A stretch of 64,000 nt of DNA, taken from Pedobacter sp. PLR. GTDB lineage: Bacteria; Bacteroidota; Bacteroidia; Sphingobacteriales; Sphingobacteriaceae. Location: the NCBI RefSeq assembly GCF_026239675.1, contig NZ_JAPIVQ010000003.1:558001-622000 (forward strand). The letters run 5' to 3'. A program made the position numbers and the translations under genes. Numbering within the stretch: position 1 is the first letter of the stretch; the number at the start of each line of letters is the position of its first letter. The notes under the pieces are model-generated. The model was not told the DNA's origin, did no database searches, and was given only the letters and a program-made list of their open reading frames with translations. Shown here one piece after another: positions 36,331 through 45,590 of the stretch.

Positions 36331-36954
36331 ATGATGCCTGAGCAATTATTAAAAGACAAACAAGCATTCGTTTTTGAACTGGACAATGTCCTTTATCCTG
36401 AAAAAGATTATTTATTACAGGTATACTATCTGTTCGCGCAGTTTATTGAATACGGTGAGCAATTGAATTCTGCGGATATTGTAAAATATATGCAGGAGCA
36501 ATACCTTGCTGAAGGACCGGAAAACCTATTTGAAAAAACGGCTGCGGAATTCAAAATTCCAGAGAAGTATAAAGTTAATTTTGATCTGGTTATGCAAAAT
36601 GCAAAGCTGCCATTGAAATTGCTGATTTATAATAAAGCGCTTACTTTCTTACAGGATATAGTTGCTGCCGGCAAACAAATATTTTTATTTGTAGATGGTG
36701 ATTCCTTAATGCAATTAAATAAAATCAAACAGGTAGAATGGAATGGACTGGAAAAGAACCTCATCGTTTATTTTTCTGAAGAATCGGAACCTAAACCCGG
36801 CACAAAAGGAATAGAAATGATCCTGGAACGCCATAATTTAAAACCAGAACAGGTGCTGATGATCGGAGCGAAGGCCGCAGATCAGGAATGTGCCCGGAAT
36901 GCAAATGTCGGATATTTGTCTGTTTCAGAGGTTTTGGAGGAGAAATTGGACTAA
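36331..36954 (+). CDS. HAD-fold protein with degenerate active site
   Basis: A 207-residue HAD-like protein similar to pyrimidine 5'-nucleotidase-type members (FELDNVLYPEKDYLLQVYYLFAQFI). In motif I the nucleophile Asp is Glu16 and the usual Thr/Val position is Val20 (E-L-D-N-V), motif II is FVDGDS, and motif IV reads IGAKAADQECARNA where GDS/GD...D is usual. Phosphatase activity is therefore doubtful; a binding or regulatory role is possible. Either of two adjacent ATGs could start it. Confidence 0.72.
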   Translation: MMPEQLLKDKQAFVFELDNVLYPEKDYLLQVYYLFAQFIEYGEQLNSADIVKYMQEQYLAEGPENLFEKTAAEFKIPEKYKVNFDLVMQNAKLPLKLLIYNKALTFLQDIVAAGKQIFLFVDGDSLMQLNKIKQVEWNGLEKNLIVYFSEESEPKPGTKGIEMILERHNLKPEQVLMIGAKAADQECARNANVGYLSVSEVLEEKLD

Positions 36955-37021
36955 AGTTGCTGAGTATCATGCGGTAATGAGATTTTATTGTTATACTTTT
37001 GTAAATGTAAATCTCCTACAG

Positions 37022-38689
37022 ATGATGAAAAGTACAATATATAGAAAGTATATAATTATAGGATTGACACTCCTTCCTGTTGTGTTTAGTGCCTGTAAAA
37101 AAAATAAGGTTATTCCGGAAGCTAAGGCTGTAACTGTACCACAGCCTGGCACCGGAACAAATACCAAACAAACGCCTACTACCGACAGGCGTGAGCTAAC
37201 CAATGATTCCCTGTTCTTATATGCACAGCAGATCTATTATTGGAATGAAACCTTACCAACTTATGATGTCTTTGATCCCAGAACCTACAAAGGATTAAGT
37301 ACAGACCTGGCTAATTTTAACAATGAGCTGTTCAACATCACCAAATATTCGACCTTTGAAACTGTTCCAGGATCCTCAAGTCCGAAATATGCATTTATCA
37401 GGGATGAAAATAATTCCAATGGAAATCAGAGCAGTATTGCAAGCACACAAGCCAGTGTAGATTTACAGGATATCGGCTTCGATATGGGTATTTTAAATTT
37501 TCAGGGTTATGGAGATAATAATAATTATCAACTCTATGTCAAAGGTGTTTACACAAATTCACCGGCAGATTTAGCCAAAATAACCAGGGGAACCCGGATT
37601 ACCAATATTGGCGGGCAGTCTATAGGGACTAATTTTAATGCGGAAGTAGGAGTCATCAATGGGGTTTTAAATGGGTCGCTTACCAGCACCACCGTTTCTG
37701 GCGTAAGAACAGATGGAACTGTTTTTACCAATGTTCCCTTAAAAGTGACCAAATACACCAGCAGTCCGGTTTTTACTTCTAAAGTAATTGATCAGGGAGG
37801 TAAAAAAATCGGCTACCTGGCATATGCACGTTTTTCTGTATTAACTGTACCTAATGATAACAATCCCTCGGATTCCAGAATTGATCCCGTATTTGCCATT
37901 TTTGCTGCCAGCAATGTGAGTGATTTAGTGATCGATTTAAGGTATAACGGAGGTGGCTCCGTACAGGCCGCTGAGTATTTACTCAACCTGATCGCCCCTG
38001 CCAATACCACTGGCGTGATGTTTAAGGAAACGTACAACAACACGATGAAGAGTGGAAATGCGACGATTCTTGCCAATCAACCTTTAAAAGGTGCTGATGG
38101 CAAATTCGTTTACAATAGTGCCGGGAAATTGTTAACACTTGCAAATGTTGACTGGTCCGATGCCGGCAATGTTTTTAATTTTTCAAAAAAAGGGCCATTA
38201 AATGGCGTAAAGAATATATTCTTTCTGGTTTCTGAAAATACAGCTTCTGCAAGTGAATTGCTGATTAACTGTATAAAACCACATGTTCAGAGTGTAAAAC
38301 TCGTAGGTCAGACCACTTATGGTAAGCCGGTAGGTTTCTTTCCTATCACGCTGGATAAGCACTATTCGGTGTATTTGCCTAGTTTTGAAAGTAAGAATTC
38401 CAGAGGAGAAGGCGGGTATTATGCCGGAATTAAACCTGACTATGCAGATGTCGGAGAAAATAGTCTTTTTGATGATTCCAGATATGATTTTGGAGATCCG
38501 AGAGAAAGTTATCTGAATAAAGCACTTTCGGTACTAGCTCCGGTTGCTCCTTCCGTATTGGCCAGTCGCAGCTCTTCAGTAGGTCAGGGTATAAGCGCAA
38601 CTCCTGCGAAATTGATGCGAACAAACTTCTCAAATGACAATATGGGTGCTGCAGGTATGGTGGAAACCCGTTACAGACTGAAAAATTAA
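37022..38689 (+). CDS. S41 family (C-terminal processing-like) peptidase, lipoprotein
   Basis: About 555 residues from ATG 37022. Its signal peptide ends in the lipobox VFSAC, so it is lipid-anchored. An N-terminal helical S41 segment, then a PDZ-like domain (YVKGVYTNSPADLAKITRGTRITNIGGQS), then the peptidase core: VIDLRYNGGGSVQAAEYL and SENTASASELLINCIK with the catalytic Ser, and QTTYGKPVG with the likely Lys. It cleaves proteins near C-termini in the periplasm or outer membrane. Confidence 0.9.
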   Translation: MMKSTIYRKYIIIGLTLLPVVFSACKKNKVIPEAKAVTVPQPGTGTNTKQTPTTDRRELTNDSLFLYAQQIYYWNETLPTYDVFDPRTYKGLSTDLANFNNELFNITKYSTFETVPGSSSPKYAFIRDENNSNGNQSSIASTQASVDLQDIGFDMGILNFQGYGDNNNYQLYVKGVYTNSPADLAKITRGTRITNIGGQSIGTNFNAEVGVINGVLNGSLTSTTVSGVRTDGTVFTNVPLKVTKYTSSPVFTSKVIDQGGKKIGYLAYARFSVLTVPNDNNPSDSRIDPVFAIFAASNVSDLVIDLRYNGGGSVQAAEYLLNLIAPANTTGVMFKETYNNTMKSGNATILANQPLKGADGKFVYNSAGKLLTLANVDWSDAGNVFNFSKKGPLNGVKNIFFLVSENTASASELLINCIKPHVQSVKLVGQTTYGKPVGFFPITLDKHYSVYLPSFESKNSRGEGGYYAGIKPDYADVGENSLFDDSRYDFGDPRESYLNKALSVLAPVAPSVLASRSSSVGQGISATPAKLMRTNFSNDNMGAAGMVETRYRLKN

Positions 38690-38826
38690 AGCGCTGTTAA
38701 TCAGAGTTTTTTGAAGATTGTAAAGTCCTATTTACACAGTTATGTAAAAATTGGCTTTGATCTGCGGCTTTTTATTGCGATTTTAAATGCTTAAACGCAT
38801 ATTTATTAGAACTAAGACAGAGTATT

Positions 38827-39093
38827 ATGATCGGGGAATTAATCGAAAAAGAAGCAATAGACATCAGCCAGATCATACCAGCTGAGCAGAACCATACTGA
38901 AGAATTAAGAGACAAATTGAATTCGGCACAACGCCTTGGAAATGAATTTAAATCCAAAGCAGACATCTCCTTTAACACTAAAGAAGGACCTAAAACGGTT
39001 TCTACTACAGTATGGCAGGTGACTGAAAAATATCTGCAATTGAAAAGCGGGGTTCATATCCCTTTAAACAGTCTTCTAGCCATAGAATTCTAA
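38827..39093 (+). CDS. Small conserved-looking protein, unknown function
   Basis: An 88-residue acidic soluble protein without signal peptide. The N-terminal half is charged and helical (EELRDKLNSAQRLGNEFKSKADI), the C-terminal half looks like a small beta fold (TTVWQVTEKYLQLKSGVHIPLNSLLAIEF). I do not recognise it. It converges on the M28 peptidase gene with only three bases between the stops. Confidence 0.65.
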   Translation: MIGELIEKEAIDISQIIPAEQNHTEELRDKLNSAQRLGNEFKSKADISFNTKEGPKTVSTTVWQVTEKYLQLKSGVHIPLNSLLAIEF

Positions 39094-39096
39094 ATC

Positions 39097-40065
39097 CTAT
39101 TGCTTATTCATCTGGAGGTTTTCTCTGAAGATGGATTGCAGGTCACGTTTTTTATCGATGTTGTCAATGATTTCCTGAATGGAAGCAGCAGCATCGATAA
39201 AAAACTTTTTATTGATGTTTTTATACTCATCCGAGGCCTTGTGATAATCCTTATGGTCTTCCACACCAAAATATATAAAGGGAATATTTTTCGCGTTAAA
39301 TGAACCCTGATCACTTTGATTGGTCCAGTCGTCATTGCCGGTTTTTGGGTCATCATGCCCGAACAGTACTTTAATCGTTGGCCTGGTCGTGATGAAATAC
39401 TTTTTTAAGTCCGGATGTTTAAACGTGCCACAAGCATAAAGTTCTCCTTTGTCGTTGTGACTGATCATATCCATATTTACATTTAATCTGATCTTTTCTA
39501 AAGACACAGGAGGCTGGGCTACAAAAGCCTTTGAGCCTCTCAATCCCATTTCTTCTGCATCGAAAGCAGCGAATACCAGGGTGTAATTGGGTTTATTCTT
39601 TTTAAAATGCTCCGCAAATTTCAATAAGGCTGCAACGCCGGAAGCATTGTCGTCGGCACCATTGTAAACCTCGCCCCTGATCACCCCCACATGGTCGTAA
39701 TGTGCAGAAATAACAATGACTTCTTCCATTTTCCCCGGTATATAAGCCAGCATATTTTTGCCGGAAATAGTCTTATTAGCACCTGATCGGTCCGGGAAAG
39801 AGAAATCCTGTTCATACCCGGTAAGGGTAGGGAGCGGTTTTAAGCCAATCTCTTTGAACCGACCGCTAATGTATGCTCTTGCCATCTCGGCGCCTTTGGT
39901 GCCTGTCTTACGGCCTTCATAAGCATCAGAAGATAAGATCTCCACATCCTTCAGTAATTGTTGCTCTGTTTTAGTGTAGGAAGCCGTGTTTTGCGCCTGA
40001 CTCTGATTCTTAACGGAATTACAACTCAACAGTGCGATTAAAGGAATTAGCAGGTAGGTTTTCAT
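39097..40065 (-). CDS. M28 family zinc aminopeptidase, lipoprotein
   Basis: A 322-residue protein with lipoprotein signal MKTYLLIPLIALLSC. Zinc ligands and catalytic residues of M28 are visible: SAHYDHVG (His, Asp), NGADDNASGVAALL (bridging Asp), FDAEEMGLRGS (Glu), NVNMDMISHN (Asp) and GVEDHKDYHKASDEY (His). Likely a periplasmic aminopeptidase or glutaminyl cyclase-like enzyme. Confidence 0.92.
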   Translation of the reverse strand: MKTYLLIPLIALLSCNSVKNQSQAQNTASYTKTEQQLLKDVEILSSDAYEGRKTGTKGAEMARAYISGRFKEIGLKPLPTLTGYEQDFSFPDRSGANKTISGKNMLAYIPGKMEEVIVISAHYDHVGVIRGEVYNGADDNASGVAALLKFAEHFKKNKPNYTLVFAAFDAEEMGLRGSKAFVAQPPVSLEKIRLNVNMDMISHNDKGELYACGTFKHPDLKKYFITTRPTIKVLFGHDDPKTGNDDWTNQSDQGSFNAKNIPFIYFGVEDHKDYHKASDEYKNINKKFFIDAAASIQEIIDNIDKKRDLQSIFRENLQMNKQ

Positions 40066-40227
40066 TTTTATGGGCTCTTGTTATATAAAGGTAAAAAAAT
40101 GATGGATATCTAGTTCAATCCCGGATAGAGAAAACTTAATTAAGGAACAGGTGTTTTTCTAATGCCCCTTAAAAGGGCTAATGCCCATAGAACGGGTGAG
40201 ATCAGTTCATAAAATAAATAACAGGAA

Positions 40228-41211
40228 ATGGAATATAGACGTTTAGGGAAATCAGGATTACAGGTTAGTGCACTTTCTTTGGGTAGCTGGCTTACTTTCG
40301 GAAATCAGATCAGCGACCAGACCGCTGATGAATTAATGGGAATTGCTTATGATGCAGGGGTTAACTTTTTCGACAATGCCGAAGGGTATGCGGAAGGTAA
40401 ATCTGAATTGGTGATGGGAAAGATCATTAAAGCCAGAAAATGGGAGCGGGAGTCTTTTGTGGTGTCCAGTAAAGTTTTTTTTGGGACAGAAAACAAAGGG
40501 CCAAATCGGATGGGTTTATCCCGTAAGCATGTTATTGAGGCTTGTAACGGGGCGTTAAAACGGTTACAGGTAGATTATCTGGATCTTTATTTTTGCCACA
40601 GGCCAGATAAAAACACCCCGATTGAAGAAACCGTATGGGCAATGAATACCTTATTACAACAAGGGAAAATCCTGTACTGGGGAACTTCAGAATGGAGTGC
40701 TTCAGAAATTATGGAGGCCATTCGGGTAGCAAAACAGTACAACTTAATTGGTCCTACGATGGAACAACCACAATACAACCTGTTGGAACGTCATAAAATG
40801 GAAAATGAATACCAGTTGTTGTTCAAGGAATATGGATTGGGTACCACCATCTGGTCGCCATTGGCCTCCGGCTTATTGTCGGGCAAATATACCAAAGGGG
40901 GGACTAAAGATACCCGTTTAGAACTGAAAGGGATGGAGTGGCTGAAGGATGCCGTATTGAATGAAGAGAAATTGAAAAAGGCCGAAAAACTTCAGGGACT
41001 TGCGGATGAATTGAATGTTCCGCTGGCCAAATTATCTCTGGCCTGGTGTTTAAAAAATCCAAATGTGAGTTCAGTGATTTTAGGCGCTTCGAAAACAGCA
41101 CAGCTCAAAGAAAACCTGACTACCCTGGAGGTCTTGCCTTTGCTTACGGAACAGGTGATGACAGATATTGAGGATATCATGCAAACGAAACCTCATCTAC
41201 CTCAGTTTTAA
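40228..41211 (+). CDS. Aldo/keto reductase (YghZ/Kv-beta type)
   Basis: A 327-residue TIM-barrel oxidoreductase. FFDNAEGYAEGKSE carries the catalytic Asp and Tyr, SSKVFFG the Lys and LYFCHRPD the His. VILGASKTAQLKENL at the C-terminus binds NADP(H). It resembles the group linked to potassium-channel beta subunits and YghZ. No operon partner. Confidence 0.93.
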   Translation: MEYRRLGKSGLQVSALSLGSWLTFGNQISDQTADELMGIAYDAGVNFFDNAEGYAEGKSELVMGKIIKARKWERESFVVSSKVFFGTENKGPNRMGLSRKHVIEACNGALKRLQVDYLDLYFCHRPDKNTPIEETVWAMNTLLQQGKILYWGTSEWSASEIMEAIRVAKQYNLIGPTMEQPQYNLLERHKMENEYQLLFKEYGLGTTIWSPLASGLLSGKYTKGGTKDTRLELKGMEWLKDAVLNEEKLKKAEKLQGLADELNVPLAKLSLAWCLKNPNVSSVILGASKTAQLKENLTTLEVLPLLTEQVMTDIEDIMQTKPHLPQF

Positions 41212-41245
41212 AGATTACTGCAGGTAATTTTCTCGCAGTTAAATT

Positions 41246-41284
41246 AAAAAGGGCGGTGTTTTTTAAAACACCGCCCTTTTTAAA
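41246..41284. terminator. Bidirectional terminator
   Basis: AAAAAGGGCGGTGTTTT pairs with AAAACACCGCCCTTTTT. It lies between the convergent aldo/keto reductase and GAPDH genes. Confidence 0.85.
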
Positions 41285-41299
41285 TCAATTTTTCCTGGA

Positions 41300-42748
41300 T
41301 TAGTAGTAAGTTAACCTCACTACCCCTGCCAGTTTTTTAGCCAAACGGATCACTTGTCTGGTATAGCCATATTCGTTGTCATACCAGGCGTATAAAACCA
41401 CAGACTTATTGTCTTTGGCCATAATCGTAGCTGGTCCGTCAATAATCGAAGCATGACTGTTACCGATTAAATCAGTACTCACCAGTTCATTTGAAATAGA
41501 GTATTCAATTTGCTCTGATAAATCTCCGAAAAGGGAAGCCTGTCTTAAAATTTCAGACACTTCTTCTTTGGACGTTACTGTGTTTAAGGATAAGTTTAAG
41601 ATCGCCAGTGAAACATTCGGTGTAGGAACACGCACTGCATTTCCAGTCAGTTTGCCACCTAAATGGGGGATTACTTTAGCCACCGCTTTATCAGCGCCGG
41701 TTTCTGTGATCACCAGGTTTAAAGCAGCAGCTCTGCCTCTTCTATATTTTTTATGGTAATTGTCTAGTAAATTCTGGTCATTCGTATAAGAGTGAACCGT
41801 TTCGATATGTCCTTTTTCAATGCCAAAAGCATCGTCAATCAGTTTCAATACCGGTACAATGGCATTGGTGGTACAAGAGGCATTCGATAAAATGGTCTCC
41901 GACTCATAATCAATGCCTGAGTCATTAATTCCGGCCACTACATTCAGGATATCTCCTTTTGCAGGGGCAGTTAATAAGACTTTGCTGATTCCTTTGGCAA
42001 CCAGGTGTCTGCTCAGACCTTCACGGTCGCGGAAAATACCAGTGTTGTCGATTAATAAGGCATCATGGATATCATAGGTGGTATAATCTACGTCTTCCGG
42101 TTCTTTGGCAACAATAAAATAGATGGTCTGACCATTAATGATCAGCGCTTTATTTTCAAAATCTTCTGTAATGGTACCATTGAACGGGCCATGTACAGAA
42201 TCCGTACGTAAAAGTTCTGCTCTTTTGATCAGTTCTTCATCACTGTAACTACGGGTTACGATTGCTCTTAAGCGCAATTGTTCACCTTTACCGGCTTGAA
42301 GAATCAACTCGCGGGCGGCAATTCTGCCAATACGACCGAAACCAAATAATACCACGTCTTTAGGGACTAAGTTTCTTTTGTCTTTACCGATGTGTTTGCT
42401 GAGTTTACTCACCACAAAGTCGTGGATGGTAGGGTAGTGGTCATTGTCTTCCAGCCATTCTGAAGCTAGACGGCCGATGTCAATACGGGATGGAGCAAGG
42501 TTACATTTTGAAATGGTCAGCGCAAGCTCCAGGGTTTCATAGATACTGATGTCTTTTCCGCTGATTTGTTTCGCGTACTGGTGATGAGAAAGAATTTCGC
42601 TACTTCCAACATCAAATAAAGGTTTGCGGAACAATACAAGTTCAATGGATCTGTCGAACCAGAGCTGGCCTACGACATTAATCAGCTCGATGGCTTTTTT
42701 TTCTTTTTCAATCCAACTTTGGAATTCGGATTGGTACTTCTTTAGCAT
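41300..42748 (-). CDS. Glyceraldehyde-3-phosphate dehydrogenase, long form
   Basis: 482 residues from ATG 42748; an upstream ATG at 42778 lies within the -7 promoter element. About 140 residues precede the NAD-binding VVLFGFGRIGRIAARELI, which makes it much longer than classic GapA (about 335). The catalytic site is LSNASCTTNAIVPV. Similar long enzymes occur in Bacteroidota. Central glycolysis/gluconeogenesis. Confidence 0.93.
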   Translation of the reverse strand: MLKKYQSEFQSWIEKEKKAIELINVVGQLWFDRSIELVLFRKPLFDVGSSEILSHHQYAKQISGKDISIYETLELALTISKCNLAPSRIDIGRLASEWLEDNDHYPTIHDFVVSKLSKHIGKDKRNLVPKDVVLFGFGRIGRIAARELILQAGKGEQLRLRAIVTRSYSDEELIKRAELLRTDSVHGPFNGTITEDFENKALIINGQTIYFIVAKEPEDVDYTTYDIHDALLIDNTGIFRDREGLSRHLVAKGISKVLLTAPAKGDILNVVAGINDSGIDYESETILSNASCTTNAIVPVLKLIDDAFGIEKGHIETVHSYTNDQNLLDNYHKKYRRGRAAALNLVITETGADKAVAKVIPHLGGKLTGNAVRVPTPNVSLAILNLSLNTVTSKEEVSEILRQASLFGDLSEQIEYSISNELVSTDLIGNSHASIIDGPATIMAKDNKSVVLYAWYDNEYGYTRQVIRLAKKLAGVVRLTYY

Positions 42749-42775
42749 GTGGCAATATTTTTGGTTAGAATGCCA

Positions 42776-42807
42776 CAAAAGTAAAAAAGATTGAGCGAGA
42801 TACCCAA
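42776..42807 (-). promoter_or_regulatory. GAPDH promoter
   Basis: TTG (42807-42805), 21-base spacer, TACTTTTG (42783-42776). Predicted leader about 24 bases to ATG 42748. Confidence 0.65.
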
Positions 42808-42858
42808 CCTTTTTACTTTATAAATTTATCACACAAGGTGTTAAATGGAACTAACAGA

Positions 42859-43719
42859 CTAGCCCAGATATGATTTTAAGATTTTACTTCTTGAAGTATG
42901 ACGTAAACGTTGTAACGCTTTGTCTTTAATCTGACGTACACGCTCACGGGTCAGGTTAAACTTCTCACCAATCTCTTCTAAAGATAGTGGGTGGTTAGTG
43001 CTTAATCCGAAGAAAAGTACGATGATTTCGCGCTCACGTTCTGTTAAAGTAGAAAGAGAACGTTTGATCTCTTCAGAAAGAGACTCATTGATCAAACTGC
43101 TATCCGTATTTGGCTCATGATTTTCCAATACATCTAACAATGTATTTTCTTCACCCTGAACAAAAGGTGCATCCATAGATACGTGACGACCGGAGTTACT
43201 TAAAGTATCAGAGATTTTATCAACCGTAGTTTCTAAGATATCTGCTAATTCTTCCGGAGAAGGCTCACGCTCAAATTCCTGCTCAAGCTTAGAAAAAGCC
43301 TTGCTGATTTTGCTTAATGAACCTACCTGGTTTAATGGCAAACGAACGATACGACTTTGCTCAGCAATTGCCTGCAATATAGACTGACGAATCCACCAAA
43401 CAGCATAAGAGATAAACTTGAAACCTTTAGTCTCATCGAAACGCTTTGCAGCTTTAATTAAACCCAGGTTACCTTCGTTGATTAAATCTCCTAGTGTTAA
43501 ACCTTGATTTTGATACTGCTTCGCTACTGAAACAACGAAACGTAAATTGGTCTTGGTTAAACGTTCTAATGCGGCCTGATCCCCCTCGCGTATTTTCCTT
43601 GCTAATATTACTTCTTCTTCGGCGGTGATTAAATCTACTTTACCAATTTCGTGAAGGTACTTGTCTAAAGACTGACTTTCGCGATTGGTAATGGATTGCG
43701 TGATTTTGAGTTGTCTCAT
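42859..43719 (-). CDS. rpoD: Primary sigma factor (RpoD/SigA type, short Bacteroidota form)
   Basis: A 286-residue sigma-70 protein with region 1.2 ([20 protein letters not shown]), 2 ([32 protein letters not shown]), 3, and 4 ([39 protein letters not shown]). Region 1.1 and the large nonconserved insert of proteobacterial RpoD are absent, as is normal in this phylum. It would recognise the TTG/TAnnTTTG promoters seen here. Its own TACTTTTG element lies 36 bases upstream (43763-43756). Confidence 0.95.
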   Translation of the reverse strand: MRQLKITQSITNRESQSLDKYLHEIGKVDLITAEEEVILARKIREGDQAALERLTKTNLRFVVSVAKQYQNQGLTLGDLINEGNLGLIKAAKRFDETKGFKFISYAVWWIRQSILQAIAEQSRIVRLPLNQVGSLSKISKAFSKLEQEFEREPSPEELADILETTVDKISDTLSNSGRHVSMDAPFVQGEENTLLDVLENHEPNTDSSLINESLSEEIKRSLSTLTEREREIIVLFFGLSTNHPLSLEEIGEKFNLTRERVRQIKDKALQRLRHTSRSKILKSYLG

Positions 43720-43755
43720 TTATATGCTTTGGTACTCGTTATGTGTTTGAACTTG

Positions 43756-43763
43756 CAAAAGTA
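43756..43763 (-). promoter_or_regulatory. -7 element of the sigma factor gene
   Basis: TACTTTTG on the minus strand matches TAnnTTTG. A TTTT at the -33 distance is a weak partner. The rest of the gap to 44044 is AT-rich with no other signal. Confidence 0.5.
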
Positions 43764-44043
43764 AGAATTTAAAGGCAATTTGAAAACTTAAATTCCTGAA
43801 AATGTTACAGTTTACAACTGGTATTTCTACAGATTTTAAGTAGCAATAATTATTCCAAAATACTTTTGTCAGTATTTTATGTCGGTATTGTGAATAGGTG
43901 TATATTTATTGTTTCTCAATAAATATATTTTGATTTATAATAATAAATCTGTTATGTTTGTTTAGAAATGTGATTTGTCTAACAGAAGTCAGAATGCAAA
44001 ATTCTTTATTGCGGAATATTAATTTCGATAAAGAGAGCGAATC

Positions 44044-44055
44044 TGTCAGCTGACA
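44044..44055. promoter_or_regulatory. Candidate operator of the DUF2975/XRE pair
   Basis: TGTCAGCTGACA is a perfect 12-base palindrome about 43 bases before the first gene and downstream of a TAATTTCG -7-like element (44020-44027). The adjacent XRE protein is the natural candidate to bind it. Confidence 0.45.
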
Positions 44056-44097
44056 AAAAGCAAAAAGCTCTGATAATAACCGCAAAAAACTGTGAAA

Positions 44098-44757
44098 ATG
44101 AGAAAAGATCTAAAATTTATCCGGATAATCAAGGGGATTTTGCTCCTGGTTTCTGCTATTTTATTGATTTGGGCTGTTTATGACCATAGCCCGGCCTTCA
44201 GGAAAGGCTGGAATGCAGATGAAGAATTAAAGCCACTGCAACCCCAGTTTCAGAATGCCGTTTTTGATAATATCATTACCAAATCAGGGGATTCTTTGCA
44301 TATAAACGGCAGAGATGGCTATGTTTTTAATTTGAAAAAGAGCGATATGGTGACGGGTACCGTATATAACCTTCATCAGGATAATCACATGATTTCCTTT
44401 TATGCAATAATAATGACTATTCTGGGCATCATTGTGCTCATTATTAGCTTCAAGGTGTTCAGTAAATTATACTATTTTTTGGACGATTCCGCAAAAGGGG
44501 AGATTTTTACCTTAAAAAATATCAACCGTATTAAAGAAATTGGCTTTTTTTGCATTTCATTGAGCATATTGCTCTGGGTAGGAGATGTACTGGCTTTTCT
44601 AAGGAAACAAGAATTGTTTAGGTTTACCAATTATCAGGTGGAATACTACTTTGATTTTAACTATATCTTATTTGCAGCGGGAATGATCACAATGGTGATC
44701 ATGTATGTTTTCAAAAAAGGATACGAGTTGCAGCAGGAACATGAATTAACGATATAA
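44098..44757 (+). CDS. DUF2975 family membrane protein
   Basis: About 219 residues from ATG 44098; a GTG two codons earlier is possible. Membrane segments lie near residues 12-28, 102-122, 148-165 and 184-205, with an extracytoplasmic loop after the first. DUF2975 proteins are typically paired with a small XRE regulator, as here. Their function is not established. Confidence 0.82.
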   Translation: MRKDLKFIRIIKGILLLVSAILLIWAVYDHSPAFRKGWNADEELKPLQPQFQNAVFDNIITKSGDSLHINGRDGYVFNLKKSDMVTGTVYNLHQDNHMISFYAIIMTILGIIVLIISFKVFSKLYYFLDDSAKGEIFTLKNINRIKEIGFFCISLSILLWVGDVLAFLRKQELFRFTNYQVEYYFDFNYILFAAGMITMVIMYVFKKGYELQQEHELTI

Positions 44758-44760
44758 AAG

Positions 44761-44988
44761 ATGGCGATAGTGGTGAATTTAGATGTGGTGTTGGCCCAGC
44801 GGAAAATGTCATTAACAGAATTAACGGAGCAGGTGGGCATTACCATGTCAAACCTTTCCATTTTGAAAACAGGGAAAGCAAAAGCGATTCGTTTTGAAAC
44901 ACTGAACGCGATCTGTCTGGCATTGGATTGCCAACCCGGTGATATTTTAGCGTATCGTAAGGATTTAGAATCCCATAAGGATAAATAA
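44761..44988 (+). CDS. Small XRE/Cro-type helix-turn-helix regulator
   Basis: A 75-residue single-domain DNA-binding protein (MSLTELTEQVGITMSNLSILKTGKAKAIRFETLNAICLALDCQPGDIL), similar to YozG-type repressors. It starts three bases after the DUF2975 stop codon and likely controls the pair through the palindrome at 44044. Confidence 0.9.
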   Translation: MAIVVNLDVVLAQRKMSLTELTEQVGITMSNLSILKTGKAKAIRFETLNAICLALDCQPGDILAYRKDLESHKDK

Positions 44989-44996
44989 AGCATAAA

Positions 44997-45040
44997 AATA
45001 AGGCCTGTCAGTTTTTCAAATGAAACTGACAGGCCTTATT
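44997..45040. terminator. Bidirectional 18-base-pair terminator
   Basis: 44997-45014 pairs perfectly with 45023-45040 (AATAAGGCCTGTCAGTTT and its complement). It lies between convergent XRE and YegP genes. Confidence 0.85.
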
Positions 45041-45058
45041 CATTTTTTATATATGCGC

Positions 45059-45388
45059 TTAGCTAAGGTCCGAAACCTCCGCGTCTGGCGCATTCTTTTT
45101 AACGGATTCAATGCCGTTGTCGCGACTAGCTTCCGATTCATACATTTCACTGGTACCAATAATCTGTCCGTTGGTTGCTTTCAGATTGAAATAAGGCTTT
45201 CCATTGGTAGATGTCTTTTTGTCAAACTTACTGTCGTCTTTGGAGTTCTTTCTAACGGATTCAATTCCGTTCTGACAATTGGCTTTGGTCGTATAGCCTT
45301 CACTGGTTAAGATAACCTGGCCGTTACCTGCTTTCAAATCGAATTGAAATTCGCCGTTCTTTCTTGTTTTGATTTCGAATTTTCCCAT
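45059..45388 (-). CDS. YegP-like protein, two DUF1508 repeats
   Basis: A 109-residue protein made of two similar halves, each with (K)NGxxxFxLKAxNGQxIxTSExYxxxAxxxNGIESVxKNS. DUF1508/YegP proteins are small cytosolic proteins of unknown function, often stress-induced. It has a typical acidic tail. Stands alone, facing a terminator. Confidence 0.9.
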   Translation of the reverse strand: MGKFEIKTRKNGEFQFDLKAGNGQVILTSEGYTTKANCQNGIESVRKNSKDDSKFDKKTSTNGKPYFNLKATNGQIIGTSEMYESEASRDNGIESVKKNAPDAEVSDLS

Positions 45389-45590
45389 AATCGTTTTTAT
45401 TAGTTTTTTGTTTTCAGGTTGAGGTTTTTATTTCAATTTATAAAAAAAATCATATCAAAACAATATTTTGATAATGAGCATTTTATTCATTTTGAAATGA
45501 TATCTCTAAAATACCCTTAATTGTTGAAGATTTTCTGTTTTTTTATTGGAAACAAATATTCATAAATAGAAATAACTATTTCTTTTGACT

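Noticed and set aside
36331..36954. Functional HAD phosphatase
   Set aside because: Motif I has Glu for the nucleophile Asp and motif IV lacks its acidic residues, so activity is not supported by the sequence.
40170..40195. Short hairpin GCCCTTAAAAGGGC-like sequence before the aldo/keto reductase
   Set aside because: The stem is short and has no T tract or promoter relation; probably incidental.
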